Shown here: positions 20,009 through 28,034 of the stretch, one piece after another
Layout of the letters: each line of letters starts with the position of its first letter
Numbering within the stretch: position 1 is the stretch's first letter
Origin: Neomegalonema sp.
GTDB taxonomy: Bacteria > Pseudomonadota > Alphaproteobacteria > Rhodobacterales > Rhodobacteraceae
Length of the DNA stretch: 64,000 nucleotides
NCBI RefSeq assembly: GCF_028688855.1
Contig: NZ_JAQTXI010000003.1
Span: 167,378 to 231,377, forward strand
Direction of reading: 5' to 3'
Position numbers and translations under genes: made by a program
The notes under the pieces: model-generated
The model's database searches: none
Told to the model about the DNA's origin: nothing
Seen by the model: the letters and a program-made list of their open reading frames with translations, nothing else

Positions 20009-20036
20009 CGCGCCAACCTAAAAAACATTTGGCGCG
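20009..20036. promoter_or_regulatory. Inverted repeat in the divergent amiC/rne promoter region
   Basis: CGCGCCAA (20009-20016) and TTGGCGCG (20029-20036) are perfect 8-bp arms around a 12-nt A-rich spacer. The right arm overlaps the proposed rne -35. A possible amiC -10 (TATGAT on the minus strand, 20004-19999) lies just outside the left arm. This looks like a shared operator. Confidence 0.45.
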
Positions 20037-20058
20037 AGGGGCGGGGCGCGTCTAGTAT
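20029..20058 (+). promoter_or_regulatory. Candidate rne promoter
   Basis: TTGGCG (20029-20034), an 18-bp spacer and TAGTAT (20053-20058). Transcription from here would give a leader of about 470 nt before the rne start codon. Confidence 0.45.
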
Positions 20059-20064
20059 GACGGT

Positions 20065-20533
20065 GCGCGGCTCCGGAGCGGGATCCGGCGGAGGGACTCC
20101 GCCTTCGAATGCTTCAGCGCCGAGGCTTCCCCCCAAGAGAATCCATCTCCGGCGGGATCCGTATGATTTTTGCGCCGTTACGATTAAGCCCGAGTTTATC
20201 GTAAAGGCGCGCGCGCTCAAAAAGGTCCGTCGGGATGATTTGGGCGCTCTCCCCATACGGCCGTCCCTTGCGGCGGCCGCTCCGCGCGACCTGACGCCGA
20301 GAGGCGGAAGATTCAACCATACCAAGCCCTACGAGTCAGGTTTTGCTTCATGTTCTTCAGGCGGGGCGCTCAAGGCGGAGGAACGGCGGGCCCAAAGGCC
20401 GCCTCCGAGCCTGCGGCCCCCGACCGCATCAACAGATCAGAAAGGCGGCGGCGCGCGCAGGCGGCGCCTGCGGACCCGGCGGCGTGATCCGACCGGGCCG
20501 TCAGCCCTTGCGCGCGCTCCGATCGACGCATCC
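20065..20533 (+). other. Long 5' leader of rne
   Basis: About 470 nt without a supported gene precede the rne start. The frame of rne happens to stay open through it, but the conserved RNase E N-terminus begins only at 20534. It contains A/T-richer single-stranded-looking stretches (about 20165-20205) and GC hairpins such as GGCGG...CCGCC near 20377-20405. E. coli rne also has a long leader that binds RNase E and autoregulates the mRNA; the same role is likely here by analogy. Confidence 0.5.
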
Positions 20534-23500
20534 ATGCCCAGAAAAATGCTCATCGACGCGAGCCACCCGGAGGAGACCCGGGTCGTCGTCGTGGACGGCC
20601 AGCGGGTCGACCAGTTCGACTTCGAGACCATCACCAAGAAACAGATCGCCGGAAACGTCTATCTCGCGCGCGTGACGCGCGTCGAGCCGTCGCTCCAGGC
20701 GGCCTTCGTGGAGTATGGCGGGAACCGGCACGGCTTCCTGCCCTTCAGCGAGATCCATCCGGACTACTACCAGATCCCCCACGCCGACCGCGCCGCCCTG
20801 CTGGCCGACGCCGCCCGCGCCTATCAGGAAGAGGCCGAGGAGCGCCCCGCCCGCGAAAGCCGCAACGGCGGCCGCGGACGCGACGACCGCAACGGCGGCC
20901 GCGGACGCAACGGCGGACGCGAGGTCGAGCGCGCCGGAAGCCGCGACGGGTCGTCGCGGCGCGAGGCCGAGGCCTTCGACTCCGGGGCGGAGGACGCCGT
21001 CTCCGGAGACGCCGATTCGGGCGCCCAGGGCGGACGCGAGGAATCGCGGAACGACGGCGGACGTCGCGGAAGGGGTCGGGGCCGGGGGCGCGACCGTCGC
21101 CGCAACGATTCCCGGGGCGGCTGGGTCGAGGTCCTGGAGCGCGAGGTGACGCTCGAGGACGGCGGTTCGGCGCGTCTGCTCCGTCTGGAGCGCCGCGCCG
21201 CCGAGGCGCAGGAGTCCGAAGCCCGGGAGCCCGCAGAGGCGCCCGCCGCGCAGGTCCTTCAGGAGACCGGACCCGGGGAGGCCCCCCTCCAGGAGGAGGG
21301 CGCCGTCCGGGAGGTGACCCTCGAAGACGGGACCGTCGCCCGCCTGAGCGAGCCGGACGAGCGCAAGGGACCGGCCCAGGCCATGGCCGCCTCGCCGGAC
21401 GATTCGACCAGCGGCGAGGGAACGGGCGGACGTCGGGCGCGCTATCTGCGCCGCCGCCGTCCGGGCGGAGGCAAGGGCCGGGGCAAGCCGCGCGACGAGA
21501 ACGGCGCCGAGCCCCGCCAGGCCGCGGAGGAGGCGCCGGAGGTCGAGGAGATCGAGTTCGTCGGCCTCGACTCCGCGCGCGAGGACCAGGGCGAGGCCGA
21601 GAACGCCGAGGCCTTCGAGGTCGAGAGCGTCGGCGAGGAGGATTCCCGCGAGGAGGCCGAAGCCTCTTCGCCGCGCCGTTTCCCGCGCGGCCGCTACAAG
21701 ATTCAGGAAGTCATCAAGAAGCGCCAGATCCTGCTGGTGCAGGTGGTGAAGGAGGAGCGCGGCACCAAGGGCGCGGCGCTCACGACCTATGTTTCGCTGG
21801 CGGGGCGCTATTGCGTGCTCATGCCCAACACGGCGCGCGGCGGCGGCATCAGCCGCAAGATCACCGAGGCCGCCGACCGCAAGCGCCTCAAGGAGGCCGC
21901 CGACGAGCTCGACGTGCCCAAGGGCATGGGTCTGATCGTGCGCACCGCCGGCGCCGACCGCACCAAGGCCGAGATCAAGCGCGACTATGATTACCTGATC
22001 CGCCAGTGGACCGCCGTGCGGGATCTGACGCTCGCCTCCATGGCGCCCAAGCTGGTCTACGAGGAAGGCGACCTCATCAAGCGCAGCCTGCGCGACCTCT
22101 ATTCCCGCGACATCGAGGAGATCGTCGTCGAGGGCGACGACGGCTATCGCGAGGCCAAGGACTTCATGAAGATGCTCACGCCTTCGCATGCGAAGAACGT
22201 GAAGCCCTATCGCGACGACGTGCCGCTGTTCATCCGCCATCAGGTCGAGAGCCAGCTGACGGCCATGTTCAACCCCATCGTGCAATTGCGCTCGGGGGGC
22301 TACATCGTCATCAACATCACCGAGGCGCTGGTCGCCGTGGACGTGAACTCGGGCCGCTCGACGCGCGAGTACTCCATCGAGGACACCGCGCTCAAGACGA
22401 ACCTCGAAGCCGCCGAGGAGCTGGCGCGCCAGATGCGCCTGCGCGACCTCGCGGGGCTGATCGTCATCGACTTCATCGACATGGACGATCCGCGCAACGA
22501 CCGCGCCGTGGAGCGCAAGCTCAAGGACTGCCTCAAGAACGACCGCGCGCGGATGCAGATCGGGCGCATCTCGAACTTCGGCCTGCTGGAGATGTCGCGT
22601 CAGCGGCTGCGCCCCGGCATGCTGGAGGCCTCGACCAAGCCCTGTCCGCATTGTCAGGGCGTGGGGCATGTGCGCTCGGACGAATCCCTGGCGCTCTCCA
22701 TCCTGCGCGAGGCCGAAGAGGCGGGCGTGCGCGAGCCGGGCGTCGGCATGAAGATCGTCGCGCCGGTCTCCATCGCGAACTACCTGATCAACCACAAGCG
22801 CGAGCGCCTGCTCAGCCTGGAGAAGCGCTACGCCCTGGCCGCCCATGTCGAGGGCGACCCGAGCCTGCCGCCCGCCGAGCATCGGCTCGAGCGCTTCCTC
22901 CTGACCGCCGCGATCCGCACGGAAGCCGGTCCGGTCGGGATCGACTCCAGCTTCGCCGACGCCGAAGAGGAGGAGATCGAAGCCCGCGCCGAGCCCCGCC
23001 GCATCGAGATCGAGACGCCGCGCAAGCCCGTCCCGACCGAGGAGCCCCGCTCCGACGAGGAGCTCGGCGAGGCGCCCGCCCCGGAGGCCGAAGCCCGCTT
23101 CGAGCCGCGCGAGGAGCGCGGCGGCCGTCGGGGCCGCAACGAGCGCAGGCCGCGCGGCGACCGCGCCCCCGAGGCGCGCCAGGCGGATCCTCTGCCGGTG
23201 ATCGACCTGGGCGGCGGCGAGGAGTCCGGTTCGATCCTCGCGCCGGAGTTCCCGGCGCCTTCCGCGCCCGAATCCGGCGAAGGCCGGGGACGTCGCGCGC
23301 GCGGCAAGGGCGGACGTCGGGGCGAAGAGCGCAGGCCGCAGGCCGAGGAGGCTGCTCCGGGCGAGGCGGAGGCCGTCGCGCCCGAAGCCGCGCCCGAGCC
23401 CGGGCCCTCGGAGGACTTCAGCCGCGACGCCGCCACGGCCCTGCTGAGCCGTCCCGACGCGCTGGACCTGGCCGCCGGGAAGCTCTTCGCCGAGGCCGCC

Positions 23501-23800
23501 GCCGAGGCTGAAGCTCCCCGCATCGAGGCGCCCGCCGAAGCGGCCGCGCCCGTGGAGGCGGCCGAAGCCCCCAAGCCGGCCAGGCCCAGGCGCGCGCCGC
23601 GCGCCGCGAAGGCCCCCAAGGCCGCCGCGCCCGCCCCTGCGCCTCTCGCGGAGGCCGTGCCGGAGCCCGCTCCTGCGCCCGAGCCCGCCGCCAAGCCCGC
23701 TTCTGTCGCGGAGTCCGCCCCTGCGGCGGAGTCCGAGCCTGCGCCCGAGCCCGACGGACCCGCCCGGCCCAAGCGCAGCGGCTGGTGGTCGCGCGGCTGA
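20534..23800 (+). CDS. rne: Ribonuclease E with large S1-domain insertion
   Basis: RNase E is the single-strand endonuclease that starts mRNA decay and processes rRNA and tRNA. The start MPRKMLIDASHPEETRVVV is the conserved family N-terminus, giving 1088 aa. The S1 domain is split: residues 36-95 (GNVYLARVTRVEPSLQAAFV) and again from about 385 (GRYKIQEVIKKRQILLVQ). Between them are about 290 residues of Arg/Gly-rich then acidic sequence with a duplicated EVTLEDG motif. The catalytic region has VAVDVNSGRS and VIDFIDMDDPRNDRAVE, which supply the Mg-binding Asp residues, and the Zn-link Cys pair is in KPCPHCQG. The C-terminal ~340 residues are a disordered degradosome-type scaffold, alternating Arg-rich and Ala/Pro/Glu-rich. 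Confidence 0.95.
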   Translation: MPRKMLIDASHPEETRVVVVDGQRVDQFDFETITKKQIAGNVYLARVTRVEPSLQAAFVEYGGNRHGFLPFSEIHPDYYQIPHADRAALLADAARAYQEEAEERPARESRNGGRGRDDRNGGRGRNGGREVERAGSRDGSSRREAEAFDSGAEDAVSGDADSGAQGGREESRNDGGRRGRGRGRGRDRRRNDSRGGWVEVLEREVTLEDGGSARLLRLERRAAEAQESEAREPAEAPAAQVLQETGPGEAPLQEEGAVREVTLEDGTVARLSEPDERKGPAQAMAASPDDSTSGEGTGGRRARYLRRRRPGGGKGRGKPRDENGAEPRQAAEEAPEVEEIEFVGLDSAREDQGEAENAEAFEVESVGEEDSREEAEASSPRRFPRGRYKIQEVIKKRQILLVQVVKEERGTKGAALTTYVSLAGRYCVLMPNTARGGGISRKITEAADRKRLKEAADELDVPKGMGLIVRTAGADRTKAEIKRDYDYLIRQWTAVRDLTLASMAPKLVYEEGDLIKRSLRDLYSRDIEEIVVEGDDGYREAKDFMKMLTPSHAKNVKPYRDDVPLFIRHQVESQLTAMFNPIVQLRSGGYIVINITEALVAVDVNSGRSTREYSIEDTALKTNLEAAEELARQMRLRDLAGLIVIDFIDMDDPRNDRAVERKLKDCLKNDRARMQIGRISNFGLLEMSRQRLRPGMLEASTKPCPHCQGVGHVRSDESLALSILREAEEAGVREPGVGMKIVAPVSIANYLINHKRERLLSLEKRYALAAHVEGDPSLPPAEHRLERFLLTAAIRTEAGPVGIDSSFADAEEEEIEARAEPRRIEIETPRKPVPTEEPRSDEELGEAPAPEAEARFEPREERGGRRGRNERRPRGDRAPEARQADPLPVIDLGGGEESGSILAPEFPAPSAPESGEGRGRRARGKGGRRGEERRPQAEEAAPGEAEAVAPEAAPEPGPSEDFSRDAATALLSRPDALDLAAGKLFAEAAAEAEAPRIEAPAEAAAPVEAAEAPKPARPRRAPRAAKAPKAAAPAPAPLAEAVPEPAPAPEPAAKPASVAESAPAAESEPAPEPDGPARPKRSGWWSRG

Positions 23801-23835
23801 TCCGGCCGCCCCTGACGCAGAGAGCCTGACCTGAA

Positions 23836-23864
23836 GGCCCGCTCCCGACCGGAGCGGGCCTTTT
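23836..23864 (+). terminator. Rho-independent terminator of rne
   Basis: A perfect 10-bp stem GGCCCGCTCC (23836-23845) / GGAGCGGGCC (23851-23860) has loop CGACC and is followed by TTTT, 35 nt after the rne stop. Confidence 0.9.
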
Positions 23865-23890
23865 CCGTCCTTGCGGTCCCGTCGGCCCGC

Positions 23891-23919
23891 TTGACGCCGC
23901 AGGGGCGGAGTCTTAGCTT
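23891..23919 (+). promoter_or_regulatory. Candidate metZ promoter
   Basis: TTGACG (23891-23896) and a weak -10 TAGCTT (23914-23919) 17 bp later would start transcription around 23926, just before the SAM-II aptamer. The location supports it more than the -10 sequence does. Confidence 0.45.
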
Positions 23920-23939
23920 GCCGGGCGCGCGACTCCTCG

Positions 23940-24000
23940 CGCGGCGGCGATTTGATCGACCGGATTGCGGGCCGCCTGACCAAACCCGCTAAAAGGTTGG
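23940..24000 (+). ncRNA. SAM-II riboswitch upstream of metZ
   Basis: The segment has the conserved SAM-II parts in order. P1 is GGCGGC (23943-23948) pairing with GCCGCC (23971-23976). The loop GATTTGATCGACCGGATTGC matches the GAUUUG...CCGACCGG.UUGC consensus, and the downstream CGCTAAAAGG (about 23987-23996) matches the CGCUAAAAgG element that forms the H-type pseudoknot. SAM-II RNAs occur mainly in alphaproteobacteria before metA, metX, metZ and metC, and bind S-adenosylmethionine to shut off expression. Here it precedes metZ by 52 nt, so high SAM should repress sulfhydrylation of homoserine. The match is from memory of the consensus, not a covariance-model search. Confidence 0.88.
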
Positions 24001-24052
24001 AGCGCGTCTCCTGTCCCGCCGGTCTCTGGCCTTCGCATGGAGTCCCGCCGTC

Positions 24053-25258
24053 ATGACTCAAGATCCCGCCGATTCCGCATCCGGCCGCTCCGGCTGGCGG
24101 ACCCGCACCCTTCTGACGCATGAAGGGATCCGCCGCAGCCAGTTCGGCGAGCTGTCCGAAGCGATCTTCCTGACCCAGGCTTTCGCCTATCCCTCCGCCG
24201 AGGCCGCCGAGGCGCGCTTCACCGGCGAGGATCCCGGCTTCATCTACGCCCGTTACGGCAATCCGACCGTGGCCATGTTCGAGGATCGTCTGGCGGCGCT
24301 CGAAGGCGCCGAGGCCTGTTTCGCCACGGCTTCGGGCATGGCGGCGGTCAGCGCGGCGCTGTTGAGCCAGGTTCAGGCCGGAGACCGGGTGGTGGCCTCG
24401 AAGGCGCTCTTCGGCTCCTGTCTCTATATCCTGGAGAACCTGCTCCCGCGCTACGGCGTGGAGACGGTCTTCGTGGAGGGCGCCGACCTCGACGCCTGGC
24501 GCGCGGCCTTCAAGGGCGGCGCCCGCACGGCCTTCATCGAGACTCCCGCCAACCCGACCCTCGACCTCGTGGACATCCGCGCGGTCTCGGCCCTCGCCCA
24601 TGAGGCGGGCGCGACGCTCATCGTGGACAACGCCTTCGCCTCGCCGATCTTCCAGCATCCGCTGCAGCTCGGGGCGGACGTCGTGGTCTATTCGGCCACC
24701 AAGCACATCGACGGCCAGGGCCGCGTGCTCGGCGGGGCGGTGCTGGGGACGACGAAGTTCATCCGCGAGACCCTGGAGCCCTTCATCAAGCATACGGGCG
24801 GCGCCTTGAGCCCCTTCTCGGCCTGGCTGCTGCTCAAGAGCATGGAGACCCTGGATCTGCGCGTGCGGGCTCAGGCCGCGAGCGCGGCGCGTCTGGCGGA
24901 GGCTCTGGCGGAGAGCCCGAAGCTGACGCGGCTGGTCTATCCGGGCCGCGACGACCATCCGCACCGCGCGGTGGCCAGAGCCCAGATGGAGGGCGGCGGG
25001 ACCATGCTCTCGGTCGAGGTCGCGGATCAGGCGGCGGCCTTCCGGGTGATGAACGCCCTGAGGATCTTCACCATCTCGAACAATCTGGGCGACGCGAAAT
25101 CCATCGTGACCCATCCGGCCACCACGACCCATCAGCGCCTGACGCCCGGAAAACGCGCCGAGCTGGGGATCTCGCCGGGACTTCTACGTCTTTCGGCGGG
25201 GCTTGAGGATCCGGAGGATCTGGTGGAGGATTTCCTGACGGCGTTGAAATCCGTCTGA
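24053..25258 (+). CDS. metZ: O-succinylhomoserine sulfhydrylase
   Basis: A 401-aa PLP enzyme of the Cys/Met metabolism family that makes homocysteine from O-succinylhomoserine and sulfide. Landmarks: YARYGNPTVAMFEDRLAALEG, the phosphate-binding region ATASGMAAV, the Asp in VDNAFASP that contacts the pyridine N, and the PLP lysine in YSATKHIDGQGRVLGG, which is the MetZ-type version of the site. It ends with the family LRLSAGLEDPEDLVEDF segment. The upstream SAM-II riboswitch independently supports a methionine-pathway assignment. It is apparently transcribed alone or with the pentapeptide-repeat gene 27 bp downstream. Confidence 0.95.
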   Translation: MTQDPADSASGRSGWRTRTLLTHEGIRRSQFGELSEAIFLTQAFAYPSAEAAEARFTGEDPGFIYARYGNPTVAMFEDRLAALEGAEACFATASGMAAVSAALLSQVQAGDRVVASKALFGSCLYILENLLPRYGVETVFVEGADLDAWRAAFKGGARTAFIETPANPTLDLVDIRAVSALAHEAGATLIVDNAFASPIFQHPLQLGADVVVYSATKHIDGQGRVLGGAVLGTTKFIRETLEPFIKHTGGALSPFSAWLLLKSMETLDLRVRAQAASAARLAEALAESPKLTRLVYPGRDDHPHRAVARAQMEGGGTMLSVEVADQAAAFRVMNALRIFTISNNLGDAKSIVTHPATTTHQRLTPGKRAELGISPGLLRLSAGLEDPEDLVEDFLTALKSV

Positions 25259-25285
25259 CCACTGAACATATGGGGAGAGCGGCGG

Positions 25286-27241
25286 ATGGGCTTCCGGACT
25301 GCGGCGATCTGCGTGAGCGCGAGTCTGGCCGCCCTGGCCGTTTCTCCGGCATGGGCCTGCGCCCCGAGCTTCTTCACCCCGCCGCTCACCCTGGCCGAGC
25401 GCTTCGCGGAAGGCGCATGGCTGGCGGAGGCCGAAGTCCTCGGATTCGAGAAGCGCCCGAGCGGCTTCCTCCATGGCGACGCGGCGGGGACTCCGATGCG
25501 TCGGGCCGCCGTGAAGATCGACCGCGCGCTCTGGGGGGCGCCTCCCGAGCGCCTGACGATCCGGCAATGGGACGAGGAATTCCCCAATTACTGGATCTGC
25601 ATGCGCTATGAGCCGGCCTTCTGCCCCGAGGCGAAGACCGGCGACAGGCTTCTGATCCTCGGCGCGCCCGGCCCGGAGGGGAAGGGCGAAAGCCTCGAAT
25701 GCCTGACCGCAGAGGATGCGGAGAAGGCGCAGGCCCTCCGCAAGCTGGCGGAGGAGGCGCAGACGCGGGTCGCGACCCTGCGCGCAGCGGCCGGACAGGC
25801 GGCGCAAGGGCCGGAAGGCTACGCCGCCGCCATGGCCTCCGCCGAGGCTCTGGCGGAATATGGCGACCATCCCGCCACCGACGCCGCCTTCCGTCTGGCG
25901 ATTTCTCTGGATTCCGCCCGTCCCGAAGCCTGGCTGCGTCTGGCGCGCCATCGTCTGGAGGGCGGGAGCGGAGTCCACCGGATTCCCGCCGCGCCGGAGG
26001 ATCTGGAGGCGGGCCTTGCGGCGCTGGACGAATATGCCGCCCTCCATGGCGAGCATCCGCGCCTGAGGCGGCTGCGCGACGACCTCGCGATGGCTCTGGG
26101 GGCGCCGCTGGACCTCGCGCGGACGGATCTGCGGGGCGCCTCGACGGCTCTGGGGACGGCGGGCCCGGTGCCCCTGAGGGGCGCGCCTCCGGGCTTCGAC
26201 GCCTCGCGCAGCCGCCTGCCCTTCGACGCCGTGGAGGCGGATCTGACCGGCGCCAATCTCCGGGAAGCCGATCTGGAGGGCGGAGATTTCTCCGGCGCGA
26301 TCCTGCGGGGGGCGGTTCTGGCCCAGACCCAGGCGCTGAGCGTCTCCTTCCGGGGCGCGGATCTGCGGGGCGCCGATCTCGCTTACGCCCGGCTGACCGG
26401 CGCGGATCTCTCCGGCGCGGATCTGCGGGGGGCTTCGCTGGTCTTCGCGGATCTGCGGGGCGCCGATCTGAAGGGCGCGGATCTGACCGGCGCCTTCGCG
26501 CCGGGAGCGCAGTTCTTCGGAGCGCGTCTGGCGGGGGCGCGTCTGGATCTGCGCGATCCGGAGAATCCGATGATCGAGCTGGCGGGCGCCTTCTCCGATT
26601 GCGCGACCCTGCTGCCCGAGGGGCTCGGGCGGGGGTTGATCCCTCTGGAGCGGCTCTGCGGCGCCGAGGAGCGGATCGCCGATCTCTCGGGACTGGAGAC
26701 ACTCGACGATTCCCCCGAATCCCTGCTGCTGCTGGAGGATCTCGACCTGAGGGGCGCGAATTTCTCGGGCGCGGGGCTGGTCGGGCGCATCGAGGCGCGG
26801 ATCGCGGGGGCGGATCTCGGCGGGGCGGATTTCTCCCAGGCGCGGGTCTATCTCTTCTGGGGCGCGAAGCCCCGGGGGAGGGCGAAGCTCGCGGGGGCGG
26901 TTTTCCGCGAGGCCGAGCTCGTGCTGAACCTCCCCGGCGCCGACCTGAGCGGAGCCGACTTCACCGGCGCCCATGTGGCCGGGCTCAAGAAGGGATATGA
27001 CCTGACGGGCGCGGAGTTCTCCGGCGCGACGCTGGATTTCGCCTTGCCCGGCTATACGGATCCGGCGGATCTGGCCGCCGTTCTGGAGAAGTCCGACCTC
27101 TCCGGGACGCGCCTCGCCTGCGTGGCGAGCGCCCGTCCGGCGGAGCGCAAGCTCTGGGCGGAGCTGGCGCCCCGGCTGTCGGCGGCGGGAGTCCTGCTCA
27201 CGCCCTCCTGCGCCGAGGCCCTCGCGGCTTCGGCGCCCTGA
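25286..27241 (+). CDS. Exported pentapeptide-repeat protein with TIMP/NTR-like N-terminal region
   Basis: 651 aa; GGGGAGAG lies upstream of the ATG. After a signal peptide (MGFRTAAICVSASLAALAVSPAWA) the mature protein begins CAPSFF. It continues as a Cys-containing region (AVKIDRALWGAPPERLTIRQ, ICMRYEPAFCPEAKTGDRLLIL) that resembles bacterial tissue-inhibitor-of-metalloproteinase/NTR domains. A helical stretch with TPR-like spacing follows (about residues 150-270). Two blocks of pentapeptide repeats come next (about 280-430 and 480-600), with many A(D/N)L(S/R/T)G units forming a right-handed beta-helix, separated by a degenerate segment. I do not know a characterised protein with this arrangement; the likely site is periplasm or cell surface. 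Confidence 0.82.
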   Translation: MGFRTAAICVSASLAALAVSPAWACAPSFFTPPLTLAERFAEGAWLAEAEVLGFEKRPSGFLHGDAAGTPMRRAAVKIDRALWGAPPERLTIRQWDEEFPNYWICMRYEPAFCPEAKTGDRLLILGAPGPEGKGESLECLTAEDAEKAQALRKLAEEAQTRVATLRAAAGQAAQGPEGYAAAMASAEALAEYGDHPATDAAFRLAISLDSARPEAWLRLARHRLEGGSGVHRIPAAPEDLEAGLAALDEYAALHGEHPRLRRLRDDLAMALGAPLDLARTDLRGASTALGTAGPVPLRGAPPGFDASRSRLPFDAVEADLTGANLREADLEGGDFSGAILRGAVLAQTQALSVSFRGADLRGADLAYARLTGADLSGADLRGASLVFADLRGADLKGADLTGAFAPGAQFFGARLAGARLDLRDPENPMIELAGAFSDCATLLPEGLGRGLIPLERLCGAEERIADLSGLETLDDSPESLLLLEDLDLRGANFSGAGLVGRIEARIAGADLGGADFSQARVYLFWGAKPRGRAKLAGAVFREAELVLNLPGADLSGADFTGAHVAGLKKGYDLTGAEFSGATLDFALPGYTDPADLAAVLEKSDLSGTRLACVASARPAERKLWAELAPRLSAAGVLLTPSCAEALAASAP

Positions 27242-27256
27242 GGCGGTCGGGGCGCT

Positions 27257-27844
27257 TCAGAATCCGGCGCGCGGATCCGTCGCCGACAGCACGTGGATCT
27301 GGACGTTGCGCACCCCCAGCACCCGCGAGGCGGATTCCGCGGCCAGCCGCAATTCGACTTCGCTCGGGGTCACGCCGAGCAGATGGACCACGCCGTCGGA
27401 GGTGGTCACGTCGTAATTGCCCTGATTGATGTTCGCGTTGGCGAGGAGTCCGGCGCGCACCTGGGTGCTGATGCGCAGATCCTCGATGTTGGCCAGCGTC
27501 CCCACCGGCGGCCCGACGATCAGTTCGTTGAGCACCTCGCGCACGCCCGTCGCCGAGAGCGCCGCCCGCATCGCCAGAGCCCTGGTCTCGGCGTCGGGCA
27601 CGCGCCCCACCAGCAGCACCCGCCCCCGGAAGACCCGCACCGTCACCGAGGAGAAGGTCCCGAGCGACACCAGCCGCGACTCCACGCCGATGCGGATTCC
27701 CGTATCGTCGGCGGCGGAGCCCATCGCGCGCAGCGGCGTATAGCCGCTGGAGGCGGGGCCGGGCGTGGCGGCGCAGCCGCTCAGCGCGAGCGCGGCGGCG
27801 AGCAGGGCGGGCGAAACCAGGCGCGGCTTGGAGAGGAGAGGCAT
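27257..27844 (-). CDS. BON-domain outer-membrane lipoprotein (OsmY/DolP-like)
   Basis: 195 aa with a lipoprotein signal peptide ending in the lipobox LSGC (Cys at residue 24) followed by Ala-Ala-Thr. Two BON domains follow: about residues 48-115 (GIRIGVESRLVSLGTFSSVTVRVFRGRVLL) and 118-190 (DLRISTQVRAGLLANANIN, DVTTSDGVVHLLG). The twin-BON lipoprotein layout matches DolP/YraP, which supports outer-membrane integrity, and gene neighbourhoods in other bacteria vary. It is convergent with the pentapeptide-repeat gene, 15 bp away. Confidence 0.88.
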   Translation of the reverse strand: MPLLSKPRLVSPALLAAALALSGCAATPGPASSGYTPLRAMGSAADDTGIRIGVESRLVSLGTFSSVTVRVFRGRVLLVGRVPDAETRALAMRAALSATGVREVLNELIVGPPVGTLANIEDLRISTQVRAGLLANANINQGNYDVTTSDGVVHLLGVTPSEVELRLAAESASRVLGVRNVQIHVLSATDPRAGF

Positions 27845-27956
27845 GAGGCGCAGGACTCCGGACAGGGGGCGGCGAGGGCGGAGGAGGGCCGCATGATCGC
27901 GGAGCCCTCCCCCTCAGGCAAGGCGCCGCGACGGATAGGGGTTGAACTCCGGGCAT

Positions 27957-27990
27957 GAAAAACCCCCGCGCCCTGTCCGGACGCGGGGGT
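27957..27990 (-). terminator. Rho-independent terminator of the BI-1 gene
   Basis: On the minus strand ACCCCCGCG (27990-27982, read as its complement) pairs with its partner at 27970-27962 and is followed by TTTTT (27962-27958). A second GC-rich hairpin (CCTCCCGC/GCGGGAGG, 28007-28026) lies between it and the BI-1 stop. Confidence 0.85.
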
Positions 27991-28034
27991 CTTCGTCTCT
28001 CCGCAGCCTCCCGCCGGAGCGGGAGGAGGCTGGA

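Noticed and set aside
20057..20533. N-terminal extension of RNase E encoded by the open leader
   Set aside because: The frame is open for 159 codons, but the conserved N-terminus starts at MPRKMLIDA and the upstream peptide has no family match; long untranslated leaders are usual for rne.
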